Shown piece after piece: positions 26,750 to 35,208 of a stretch of DNA of 64,000 bases. How positions within the stretch are numbered: the first letter of the stretch is position 1; each line of letters starts with the position of its first letter. The notes below the pieces were generated by a model that was not told where the DNA came from, made no database searches, and saw nothing but the letters and a program-made list of their open reading frames with translations. Origin of the DNA: Betaproteobacteria bacterium (GTDB taxonomy: Bacteria > Pseudomonadota > Gammaproteobacteria > Burkholderiales > Burkholderiaceae_C); assembly GCA_009925585.1 (NCBI GenBank), contig RFYK01000001.1:1-64000 (forward strand). Reading direction: 5' to 3'. Both the position numbers and the translations under genes were made by a program.

Positions 26750-27928
26750 ATGGATCTGGCATTCACGCCTGAAGAGCAAGCGTTTCGCGAAGAAGTTCGC
26801 CATTGGGTCAAGACCCATTTGCCTGACGAATTGGCCCACAAAGTTCACAACGCCTTGCGTTTGACCCGCGAAGACATGCAGTCTTGGGCCAAGACTTTAG
26901 GCCGCAAAGGATGGTTGGGTTATGGCTGGCCCAAGGCATTTGGCGGCCCCGGTTGGAACGCGGTGCAAAAACATTTGTTCGAAGAAGAATGCGCGCTGGC
27001 GGGTGCTCCTCGGGTGGTACCGTTTGGTCCGGTGATGGTCGCACCAGTCATCATGGCATTTGGCAATGCCGAACAACAGCAGCGGTTTTTGCCTGGCATT
27101 GCCAGCGGTGAGGTTTGGTGGAGCCAAGGCTACAGCGAACCTGGTTCCGGTTCTGACTTGGCGTCGCTCAAAACCCGGGCTGAACGCGTTGGCAACACCT
27201 ATGTGGTGAATGGCCAAAAAACCTGGACCACGCTGGGCCAATTTGGCGAATGGATATTTTGTTTGGTGCGCACAAGCACCGAAGGCAAACCGCAAACCGG
27301 CATTTCTTTTTTGTTGATCGACATGAAGTCACCCGGGGTCAGTGTGCGTCCGATCAAGTTGCTGGATGGCGAATGCGAAGTCAACGAAGTCTGGTTTGAC
27401 AACGTCGTGGTGCCTGCCGACAACCTGATTGGCCAAGAAAACAAGGGCTGGGATTACGCCAAATATTTGTTGGCGCATGAACGCACCAACATTGCCGATG
27501 TCAACCGCGCCAAGCGTGAATTGGAACGACTCAAACGCATCGCCAAAGCCGAGGGTGTGTATGACGACATGCGCTTCAGAGACGAGATAGCCAAATTGGA
27601 AGTCGATGTGATTGCCTTGGAGATGATGGTGTTGCGCGTGTTGAGTGCGGAAAAATCAGGTAAGCAATCGCTGGACATTGCAGGCTTGCTCAAAATCCGT
27701 GGATCGGAAATTCAGCAACGCTACAGCGAATTGATGATGTTGGCGGCGGGCCCCTTCAGTTTGCCGTTCATCCAAGAAGCCATGGACGCCGGGTGGCAAG
27801 GCGACCATGTCGGCGCGGCGCATTGCGCGCCCTTGGCGTCAACCTATTTCAACATGCGCAAGACCACGATTTACGGTGGTTCCAACGAAGTTCAGCGCAA
27901 TATCGTTGCCAAAACCGTTTTGGGTTGA
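26750..27928 (+). CDS. Acyl-CoA dehydrogenase family protein (first of a pair)
   Basis: This 392-residue FAD-dependent acyl-CoA dehydrogenase oxidises acyl-CoA to enoyl-CoA. N-terminal helices (AFTPEEQAFREEVRHWVKTHLP), the flavin region WWSQGYSEPGSGSDLASLKT and the C-terminal TTIYGGSNEVQRNIVAK mark the family. It resembles the larger subunit of pimeloyl-CoA dehydrogenase-type pairs. The ATG at 26750 follows GGAGAAAA. It is followed 36 bases later by a second, shorter dehydrogenase, an arrangement typical of heteromeric pairs. The substrate is not determinable here. Confidence 0.9.
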   Translation: MDLAFTPEEQAFREEVRHWVKTHLPDELAHKVHNALRLTREDMQSWAKTLGRKGWLGYGWPKAFGGPGWNAVQKHLFEEECALAGAPRVVPFGPVMVAPVIMAFGNAEQQQRFLPGIASGEVWWSQGYSEPGSGSDLASLKTRAERVGNTYVVNGQKTWTTLGQFGEWIFCLVRTSTEGKPQTGISFLLIDMKSPGVSVRPIKLLDGECEVNEVWFDNVVVPADNLIGQENKGWDYAKYLLAHERTNIADVNRAKRELERLKRIAKAEGVYDDMRFRDEIAKLEVDVIALEMMVLRVLSAEKSGKQSLDIAGLLKIRGSEIQQRYSELMMLAAGPFSLPFIQEAMDAGWQGDHVGAAHCAPLASTYFNMRKTTIYGGSNEVQRNIVAKTVLG

Positions 27929-27964
27929 ATACCAGCAACCCTATCAAGACACACAAGGAACACC

Positions 27965-29080
27965 ATGGACTTTGATTTTTCCGACGAACAAACGCAGTTG
28001 CGTGACGCGGTCCGCAAATGGGTGGACAAGGCCTATGCCTTTGACGAGCACAGGCGCATCGTTGCCGAAGGCGGTTTTTCTGCTGCCGTGTACCAAGCGT
28101 TGGCAGAGCTGGGCCTGACAGGTTTGTATGTGCAAGACACCTACGGTGGCATGGACATGGGGCCAGTGGAAGGCATGGTGGTGATGGAGGAGTTGGGGCG
28201 CGGCATGTTGCTCGAGCCTTTGACCCACGCGTGGATCAGCTCCGCCATGATGCAAGCGTTTGCGCCAGAAGATTTGAAACAGCATTGGCTGCCCAGCATC
28301 GCGTCAGGCGAAGCCCTGGTGGTGCTGGCTCACGTGGAACGGGGTTTGCGTTATGTTGGGGACACGTGTCGCACCACCGCTGAACATACTCAGGACGCTT
28401 GGCATGTCAGTGGTCACAAAAGTTTGGTGCCTGCCAGTGACCAGGCGCATGCGTTCATCGTGCCCGCCATGGTGAAAGGGCAAATGGCCTTGTTTGTGGT
28501 GCCACGCTCAAAGGCTACCGACACGGCTCGCACCTATGTCGCACAAGATGGCAGCCGCATGGGGGAAGTGTTGTTTCAACATGCACCAGCGCAATTGTTG
28601 ACATTGCAAGGACAGGCCGCATTGCAGTTGGGTGTGGATGTGGGAATGGCCGCCTTGTGTGCCGAGGCCGTGGGTTTGATGGAAAAAACTTTGTCGGTGA
28701 CCGTGGAGTACATGAACACCCGCAAACAATTTGGTGTGCCGATTGCGTCGTTTCAAGCGTTACAGCACCGCGTGGCTGACATGAAGATGTCATTGGAGTT
28801 GGGGCGCTCAATGAGTTACTACGCCACCTTGAAATTGAATGCCGCAGCCGACGAACGCAGTCTGGCAATCTCCCGTGCGAAGTGGCAAATCGGCAGATCC
28901 ACACGCCACGTGGGACAAGAGGCTGTTCAATTGCACGGAGGCATTGGCGTGACGGATGAATACATCATCAGCCATTGTTTCAAGCGCTTGACCCAAATGG
29001 AAATGACCTGGGGTGACAGCCTGCACCATCTGGGAAAAATATCTGCCAACATGCAAGACACCGCCGGGGTATTTGCCTGA
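27965..29080 (+). CDS. Acyl-CoA dehydrogenase family protein (second of a pair)
   Basis: This 371-residue partner has FDFSDEQTQLRDAVRKWVDK at the start, ALAELGLTGLYVQDTYGGM in the middle and VGQEAVQLHGGIGVTDEY near the end. The C-terminus differs from the YGGSNE form of the first gene, as expected for the small subunit of a pair such as PimC/PimD. AAGGAACACC precedes the ATG at 27965. The RNA methyltransferase gene begins 2 bases after its stop. Confidence 0.9.
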   Translation: MDFDFSDEQTQLRDAVRKWVDKAYAFDEHRRIVAEGGFSAAVYQALAELGLTGLYVQDTYGGMDMGPVEGMVVMEELGRGMLLEPLTHAWISSAMMQAFAPEDLKQHWLPSIASGEALVVLAHVERGLRYVGDTCRTTAEHTQDAWHVSGHKSLVPASDQAHAFIVPAMVKGQMALFVVPRSKATDTARTYVAQDGSRMGEVLFQHAPAQLLTLQGQAALQLGVDVGMAALCAEAVGLMEKTLSVTVEYMNTRKQFGVPIASFQALQHRVADMKMSLELGRSMSYYATLKLNAAADERSLAISRAKWQIGRSTRHVGQEAVQLHGGIGVTDEYIISHCFKRLTQMEMTWGDSLHHLGKISANMQDTAGVFA

Positions 29081-29082
29081 CC

Positions 29083-30402
29083 ATGCACCCCAAAGCCCTG
29101 CTCGACGCCTGTACCGAACTCACCCGTCTTTTGTTACGTTTTGAACATCCCGCAGACAGCGTGGTGTCCAAATACTTTCGCGACCAACGCAAATCGATGG
29201 ACCTCGGTCCGCGTGAACGCAGCGTGTTGGCAGAAACGGTTTACAACGTGTTGCGACAAAAATTGCGTTTTGAACATTTGGCCAAATCGGGTTCAGGTGT
29301 GCGAGAGCGGCGATTGGCCATCTTGGGTTGGGCTGCCCATTTAGACGCACAAGCCAAGCAACTTCAACCGCAAGCCAAACACGGCGACCGTGGCTTCATG
29401 AAAGCGGCCATGAGCGAGATGGAGTTCAAGTGGTTGAGCGATTGCGATGCCGCTACCGAAGACGATTTCTTGGCCCCGCACCGACACAATTTGCCACCGT
29501 GGCTGGCAGAGGCCTTGCAATCCCAGTTGGCCGATGATTTTTGGCCGCTGGTCGAGAGCTTGCAGCAAACCGCTGGTTTGGATGTGCGGGTCAACACCTT
29601 GCTGGCCAAGCGTGAGCAAGTGTTGTCGCAGCTGCAAGCCAGTGGCATTCAGGCCGTGCCCACCCCGCATTCACCGTGGGGCATTCGCATGCCAGCCAAA
29701 CCCAATCTCAGCAAATTGCCCTTGTTTGAGCAAGGACACATCGAAGTGCAAGATGAAGGCTCGCAATTGCTGGCGCTGTTGGTCGATGCCAAGCGCGGTG
29801 AAATGGTCGCCGACTTTTGTGCCGGCGCTGGCGGCAAAACCTTGGCATTGGGCGCAAGCATGCGCAACACGGGTCGCTTGTATGCTTTTGACACTTCGGC
29901 GCACCGATTGGATGCGCTCAAACCACGTTTGGCGCGCAGCGGGTTGTCCAACATCCACCCGGTTGCGATTGCCCACGAGCGAGACGACCGCATCAAACGA
30001 TTGCGTGGCAAGATGGACCGCGTGCTGGTCGATGCCCCGTGTACCGGACTGGGCACCTTGCGCCGCAATCCCGATTTGAAATGGCGACAAACCCCAGAGG
30101 CTGTCGCGGAATTGGTGTTGAAGCAAACCGCTATTTTGGCCGCTGCTGCGCGCTTGCTCAAACCAGGCGGACGACTGGTCTATGCGACCTGCAGTTTGTT
30201 GCGCGAAGAAAATGAAATGATTGCGCAAGCTTTCAGTCAAGCGCATGGCGGGTTTGAACCCATGCCTGCCGCAGATGTCCTCACTGCCCTCGGGGTTGAA
30301 GCGGCAGACACTTTATGCACACCCGACAGGCAATGTTTGCGCTTGTGGCCACACCGTCACGCGACCGATGGTTTTTTCGCGGCGGTATGGCAATTGACAT
30401 GA
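29083..30402 (+). CDS. RsmB/NOP-family RNA (cytosine-5-)methyltransferase
   Basis: This 439-residue SAM-dependent enzyme places a 5-methyl group on RNA cytosines. The methyltransferase domain in its second half has the SAM-binding ADFCAGAGGKTLALGA and two active-site cysteines, in DAPCTGLGTLRRNPDLKW and YATCSLLREENEM. The N-terminal part (about residues 1-160) is shorter than RsmB's NusB domain and reads as the RsmF/YebU-like or Burkholderiales-type helper domain, so I avoid the symbol rsmB. It starts 2 bases after the acyl-CoA dehydrogenase gene. A 17-base palindrome follows its stop. Confidence 0.88.
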   Translation: MHPKALLDACTELTRLLLRFEHPADSVVSKYFRDQRKSMDLGPRERSVLAETVYNVLRQKLRFEHLAKSGSGVRERRLAILGWAAHLDAQAKQLQPQAKHGDRGFMKAAMSEMEFKWLSDCDAATEDDFLAPHRHNLPPWLAEALQSQLADDFWPLVESLQQTAGLDVRVNTLLAKREQVLSQLQASGIQAVPTPHSPWGIRMPAKPNLSKLPLFEQGHIEVQDEGSQLLALLVDAKRGEMVADFCAGAGGKTLALGASMRNTGRLYAFDTSAHRLDALKPRLARSGLSNIHPVAIAHERDDRIKRLRGKMDRVLVDAPCTGLGTLRRNPDLKWRQTPEAVAELVLKQTAILAAAARLLKPGGRLVYATCSLLREENEMIAQAFSQAHGGFEPMPAADVLTALGVEAADTLCTPDRQCLRLWPHRHATDGFFAAVWQLT

Positions 30403-30403
30403 C

Positions 30404-30420
30404 CCAGATTTAAAATCTGG
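30404..30420. promoter_or_regulatory. 17-base palindrome upstream of the desaturase gene
   Basis: CCAGATTT and AAATCTGG flank a single A, giving perfect 8-base arms immediately after the methyltransferase stop and 24 bases before the desaturase start. It is not followed by a T-run, so an operator is more likely than a terminator. Confidence 0.5.
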
Positions 30421-30444
30421 TGGTTGAATTCTTTAAGGACAGAC

Positions 30445-31656
30445 ATGGCTTTACCTGATTGGCCTTGGCTCGATGTGGTGTTGCAGTGGGTGGCCCATGG
30501 CACGTGGCATTTGAATGCATGGCAATTGATGGCATTCACGCTCTTGATGACCCACATCACGATTGCATCGGTGACCATTTATTTGCACCGTCACCAAGCT
30601 CACCGGTCATTGGATTTGCATTGGTTGCCAGCGCATTTCTTTCGCTTGTGGTTGTGGTTGACCACGGGCATGACCACCAAAGCGTGGGCGGCCATACACC
30701 GCAAGCACCACGCCAAATGTGAATCTGAAGAAGACCCACACAGCCCCCAAGTCATGGGCATTCGGACCGTGTTTTGGCAAGGCGCAGAGTTGTACAGGCG
30801 CGAGGCCGCCAATGAAGAAACGTTGCGCAAATACGGTCATGGCACCCCAGACGATTGGCTTGAAAACCATGTGTATGCCTATTTCCCGTGGCAAGGTGTG
30901 GGCGTGATGCTGGTCATCGACTTGGCCTTGTTTGGTGCCATTGGTTTGACCGTTTGGGCCGTGCAAATGTTGTGGATCCCAGTGACCGCGGCGGGCGTCA
31001 TCAATGGATTTGGCCATTACTGGGGCTACCGCAATTTCGAGGCGCCTGACGCGAGCACCAATATTTCGCCTTGGGGCATCCTCATTGGCGGCGAAGAATT
31101 GCACAACAACCACCACACATACCCCACCTCTGCCAAGTTGTCTGTCAAGCCTTACGAATTTGACATTGGATGGATGTACATCCGTCTGTTGCAGACCTTG
31201 GGTCTGGCCACGGTCAAAAAGACACCGCCTAAATTGCATTACGCGGCCATTCAGCCAGTGGCCAATGAGCAAACTTTGGAAGCCTTGATCACCAACCGCT
31301 ACGAGGTGATGGCGGGGTTTGCCCGCCAATTGCAGGCCGCGCTCAAGCAGGAAATTGCGTCATTGCCCAAGTTGCCAGCCGACGCGGTGTTGACAGCCGC
31401 CAAGCGTTGGATGCACCGCGATGAAGTTCAAATTCCGGTGCAGTTTCATGGTTTGTTGGCGCAGGCCCGTGCGGCATTGCCCAACACCGACACCATGGTG
31501 CGCATGCGTGAAGAGTTGCGTCAGATGTGGCTCAACACCCATGCCAGCAGGGCGCAATTGGCGTTGGATTTGCAGCAATGGTGCCAACGTGCCGAGCAAA
31601 GCGGTGTGACGGCATTGCGCGATTTTTCTATGCAATTGCGTTCAGCCAAGGTCTGA
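30445..31656 (+). CDS. Membrane fatty acid desaturase (acyl-CoA/acyl-lipid delta-9 type)
   Basis: This 403-residue integral membrane di-iron enzyme introduces a double bond into fatty acyl chains. The three histidine boxes are present: HRHQAHR in the first cytoplasmic loop, HRKHHAK and the distal HNNHH. Membrane segments lie near residues 25-45, 55-75 and 140-185. The C-terminal 130 residues are hydrophilic and specific to this betaproteobacterial group. The ATG at 30445 has AAGGAC upstream; an in-frame upstream ATG would start inside the palindrome region. Single gene; regulation may act through that palindrome. Confidence 0.9.
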   Translation: MALPDWPWLDVVLQWVAHGTWHLNAWQLMAFTLLMTHITIASVTIYLHRHQAHRSLDLHWLPAHFFRLWLWLTTGMTTKAWAAIHRKHHAKCESEEDPHSPQVMGIRTVFWQGAELYRREAANEETLRKYGHGTPDDWLENHVYAYFPWQGVGVMLVIDLALFGAIGLTVWAVQMLWIPVTAAGVINGFGHYWGYRNFEAPDASTNISPWGILIGGEELHNNHHTYPTSAKLSVKPYEFDIGWMYIRLLQTLGLATVKKTPPKLHYAAIQPVANEQTLEALITNRYEVMAGFARQLQAALKQEIASLPKLPADAVLTAAKRWMHRDEVQIPVQFHGLLAQARAALPNTDTMVRMREELRQMWLNTHASRAQLALDLQQWCQRAEQSGVTALRDFSMQLRSAKV

Positions 31657-31704
31657 TATTTCGCATGCCCACAGGCTGGGCATTAACGATGAGCGGCCTT
31701 TCAG

Positions 31705-31736
31705 GTTGACCAATTTAAATATTTATTCTGGTCAAC
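31705..31736. repeat. Inverted repeat between desaturase and small secreted protein
   Basis: GTTGACCA (31705-31712) and TGGTCAAC (31729-31736) are perfect 8-base arms around a 16-base, wholly AT-rich core. A second short hairpin, ATGCCCA/TGGGCAT, lies at about 31664-31682. Neither carries a T-run. The larger repeat is about 80 bases upstream of the small gene and could be its operator. Confidence 0.5.
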
Positions 31737-31813
31737 GGCCTGTCAAGACGGCTCGTTGAATGGTGACTCCAAAGCGTTGGAGAAATTGTTCAACAACCTC
31801 TGAAAGGTACTTC

Positions 31814-32029
31814 ATGAAAAAAATCGTCGCTCTGCTCATCACCGCTGGTTTTGCTGCTGCCAACTTTGCTGCCACCCCCGCTGCAGCGCCGACTGCGCCA
31901 GCGGTGACACCTTCCGCCACCGAAGCTGCCAAGCCTGTGGCTGAAAAAGTCAAAAAGCACAAGGTTTCACACAAAGCAAGCAAAAAAGAAACCACGCCAG
32001 CTGCCACAGCCACAACCACTGTCAAATGA
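31814..32029 (+). CDS. Small Ala/Lys-rich exported protein
   Basis: This 71-residue protein has a typical Sec signal peptide (MKKIVALLITAGFAAANFA, cleavage near ANFAAT). The mature part of about 50 residues is made almost entirely of Ala, Thr, Pro, Lys and Val: an AP-rich stretch, a lysine cluster (KVKKHKVSHKASKK) and a Thr-rich end. It lacks cysteines and aromatic residues, so it is likely disordered and basic, suited to binding nucleic acid, LPS or peptidoglycan. GAAAGG lies 8 bases before the ATG at 31814. A strong terminator follows. Similar low-complexity exported peptides exist in Burkholderiales; no function is known. Confidence 0.75.
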   Translation: MKKIVALLITAGFAAANFAATPAAAPTAPAVTPSATEAAKPVAEKVKKHKVSHKASKKETTPAATATTTVK

Positions 32030-32053
32030 CTTTCTCTTTTGACCAACACGCAT

Positions 32054-32080
32054 AAAAAAACCGCCGAGAGGCGGTTTTTT
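32054..32080. terminator. Bidirectional rho-independent terminator
   Basis: A7, CCGCC, loop GAGA, GGCGG and T6 form a symmetrical hairpin with A and T runs on both sides. It ends the small-protein transcript on the plus strand and the converging rpmB-rpmG transcript on the minus strand. Confidence 0.9.
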
Positions 32081-32099
32081 CATGGAAGAAATGAAACGC

Positions 32100-32270
32100 T
32101 TATTTGAGTTTGATTTCTTTGTATTCGACATGCTTGCGAGCTTTGGGGTCGAATTTCATGATCGACATTTTCTCGGGCATGGTTTTTTTGTTTTTGCTGG
32201 TCGTGTAGAAATGACCGGTGCCGGCCGTTGATTCCAGCTTGATTTTTTCGCGTCCGCCTTTGGAAGCCAT
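32100..32270 (-). CDS. rpmG: Ribosomal protein bL33
   Basis: The 56-residue translation of the minus strand ([20 protein letters not shown], then [37 protein letters not shown]) is bL33 of the 50S subunit. It lacks the zinc-binding cysteines of the C+ form, as usual in this lineage. It lies 30 bases after rpmB, the conserved order, and shares the terminator at 32054-32080. Confidence 0.95.
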   Translation of the reverse strand: MASKGGREKIKLESTAGTGHFYTTSKNKKTMPEKMSIMKFDPKARKHVEYKEIKLK

Positions 32271-32300
32271 GGTGAAAGTCCTTTCGAAGTCGGTGAAAAA

Positions 32301-32534
32301 TTAAGCTTGACCGCGTTCACGCATGTCTGCGAGAACCACATCAATGCCTTTTTTGTCGATCAGGCGCAATGCAGCGCTGGAAACGCGCAAGCGCACCCAA
32401 CGGTTTTCGCTCTCCACCCAGAAACGGCGGTATTGCAGATTGGGCATGAAACGGCGCTTGGTTTTGTTGTTGGCGTGGGAAACATTGTTGCCAACCATGG
32501 GGGCTTTGCCCGTTACTTCGCATACACGTGCCAT
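32301..32534 (-). CDS. rpmB: Ribosomal protein bL28
   Basis: The 77-residue product starts [20 protein letters not shown] and contains the family blocks [13 protein letters not shown] and [13 protein letters not shown]. It belongs to the 50S subunit. AAGGAGTG precedes the ATG at 32534; the frame extends further upstream without homology. The 5' leader of about 110 bases is GC-rich and could fold (GGGGATACCGCCCC), but I see no known regulatory element. Confidence 0.96.
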   Translation of the reverse strand: MARVCEVTGKAPMVGNNVSHANNKTKRRFMPNLQYRRFWVESENRWVRLRVSSAALRLIDKKGIDVVLADMRERGQA

Positions 32535-32645
32535 CAGACACTCCTTGTTAACAGTTGGAAAGACGTCCAACTTGACCTCGCCTGAAAGGGGGCGGTATCC
32601 CCGGACGTGCTGCTTAACCAGCCAGCAAACCCAACAAAGCCTGCG

Positions 32646-32651
32646 ATTATA
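32646..32651 (-). promoter_or_regulatory. Perfect -10 box for rpmB-rpmG
   Basis: The minus strand reads TATAAT here, 112 bases before the rpmB start. The matching -35 region (around CATCTG) is weak. It falls between the end of the photolyase gene and rpmB, which are co-directional, and would give the ribosomal genes their own transcript. Confidence 0.5.
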
Positions 32652-32681
32652 GCCTGAGCGGTTCAGGCCAGATGCGGCCCA

Positions 32682-34226
32682 TCAAACCGCCATTGACGCG
32701 CGGTGCACCTGGGCTTGTTGGGCGATGTCCGCGCGCTGTGACGCCGACAAGCGGTTGAGGTTTTTGAGTTGCATCAGCATGCGCGGGTTTTTTGCCAAGG
32801 TGTCTGCATGCTGGGAGAGGTAATCCCAATACAAGGTGGTGAACGGGCAGGCTGTCGCGCCAGTCGCAACTGCGGGGTTGTAGCGACAACCTTTGCAGTG
32901 GTTGCTCATGCGGTCGATGTATTTGCCGCTGGCCACATAGGGTTTGCTGGCCATGAGGCCGCCATCGGCAAACTGGCTCATGCCCAAGGTGTTTGGCAAT
33001 TCAACCCATTCCACCGCATCGACATACACCGACAAATACCATTCGTGCACTTGCTTGGGGTGAACACCAAACAGCAACGCATACAAACCGGTGACCATCA
33101 AGCGCTGGATATGGTGCGCATACCCCTGTTTGAGGGTTTGACCGATGGCGTCTCGAAGACACGCCATGTCAGTGTCTGCGGTCCAAAAAAAGCCAGGCAA
33201 ATCTGCTTGTGCTTGCATGGCATTTTGCTCAAGGTAACCTGGCATTTCGGTCCAATAAATGCCGCGAACATATTCACGCCAGCCCAATACTTGGCGCACA
33301 AACCCTTCGACGGCAGGTAATGGGGCCAGCCCTTGGTGATAAGCCGTTTCTGCCGCCGCGATCACTTCTCGGGGACGCAGTAATTTCAGGTTCAGCGAAG
33401 ACGACACATGCGAGTGGTACAGCCAGACTTCGCCCTCCCACATGGCGTCTTGGTATTGGCCAAAGTGAGGCAACCGGTATTGAACAAAGTCCGCTAACAC
33501 TTGCAAGGCTTGATCGCGCGTGACGGGCCAACCAAAGTGCTCTAAGCTGCCGGGGTGTTGGGCAAAGCGTTGGTTCACCAATGCCATCACGGCAAGGGTG
33601 GTGGCATCCGGTTCAAAGCGGGTTGGCGCAGGCAAGGCCCCGGGTCCTGCTTTGCCAAAACTGCCGCGGTTGTCCGCATCGAAATTCCATTGGCCGCCTA
33701 TCGGTAGTTTGCCGTCCATCAGGATTTGGTGTTTTCGCCTGAGTTCTCGGTAGAAATACTCCAAGCGGATTTGCTTTTTGCCTTCGGCATGAGCTTTGAA
33801 TTCACGCACCGTGCAGTAGAAATGGTCATCGTCACGAATGTCGAATGGGACGCCATGTTGTGCCGCTGTGGCACGTAACTGCTGCCATACCCGCCAGTCG
33901 CCAGGCGCGGTCATCACCAATTGGCTGGGGCGGTATTGACGAATGGCAAGCGCCAGTTCTTCAGCCAAACTGCCCGCGTTTTGTTCATCGTCGAGCGAGC
34001 GGTACACCACCGGCCAACCCTTGTCACGCAAACGCTCGGCGAAATGCCGCATCGCACTCAAGAACAGTGTGGTTCTTTGTTTCGATGACGGCACATGGGT
34101 GGACTCTGCGTCGACCTCGGCCATCCAAATGCGGTCTGACTGTGGATCGAAATCTGTCAGCGCGGACGATTGCTCGTCGAGTTGGTCACCCAGCACCAGC
34201 ACCAGGTTTCTTGTTTCATGGTGCAT
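32682..34226 (-). CDS. Fe-S bacterial cryptochrome/(6-4) photolyase (PhrB type)
   Basis: This 514-residue flavoprotein belongs to the FeS-BCP group that repairs (6-4) photoproducts or senses light. The N-terminal Rossmann-like domain (LVLVLGDQLDEQSS) is typical of deoxyribodipyrimidine-photolyase-related proteins. The C-terminal FAD domain holds four cysteines for a 4Fe-4S cluster at C356, C444, C447 and C460. Spacings of 88, 3 and 13 residues equal those I recall for Agrobacterium PhrB. YHSHVSSSLNLKLL and MSQFADGGLMASKPYV are family blocks. The start at 34226 is 22 bases from the disrupted trxB gene on the same strand. Confidence 0.92.
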   Translation of the reverse strand: MHHETRNLVLVLGDQLDEQSSALTDFDPQSDRIWMAEVDAESTHVPSSKQRTTLFLSAMRHFAERLRDKGWPVVYRSLDDEQNAGSLAEELALAIRQYRPSQLVMTAPGDWRVWQQLRATAAQHGVPFDIRDDDHFYCTVREFKAHAEGKKQIRLEYFYRELRRKHQILMDGKLPIGGQWNFDADNRGSFGKAGPGALPAPTRFEPDATTLAVMALVNQRFAQHPGSLEHFGWPVTRDQALQVLADFVQYRLPHFGQYQDAMWEGEVWLYHSHVSSSLNLKLLRPREVIAAAETAYHQGLAPLPAVEGFVRQVLGWREYVRGIYWTEMPGYLEQNAMQAQADLPGFFWTADTDMACLRDAIGQTLKQGYAHHIQRLMVTGLYALLFGVHPKQVHEWYLSVYVDAVEWVELPNTLGMSQFADGGLMASKPYVASGKYIDRMSNHCKGCRYNPAVATGATACPFTTLYWDYLSQHADTLAKNPRMLMQLKNLNRLSASQRADIAQQAQVHRASMAV

Positions 34227-34247
34227 GGCGGGTGGCCGATAACCTGG

Positions 34248-35100
<853 letters not shown>

Positions 35101-35208
35101 GGTGTACTTAAGAAAAAAATCAGACGCAAAAACGCGCCGCAAAACCCCAGATTTTAGGCTGGTGCGTCATCTCAAGCTTTGGCGCGCCTGTTAAGCTTAC
35201 GCTCGGCA

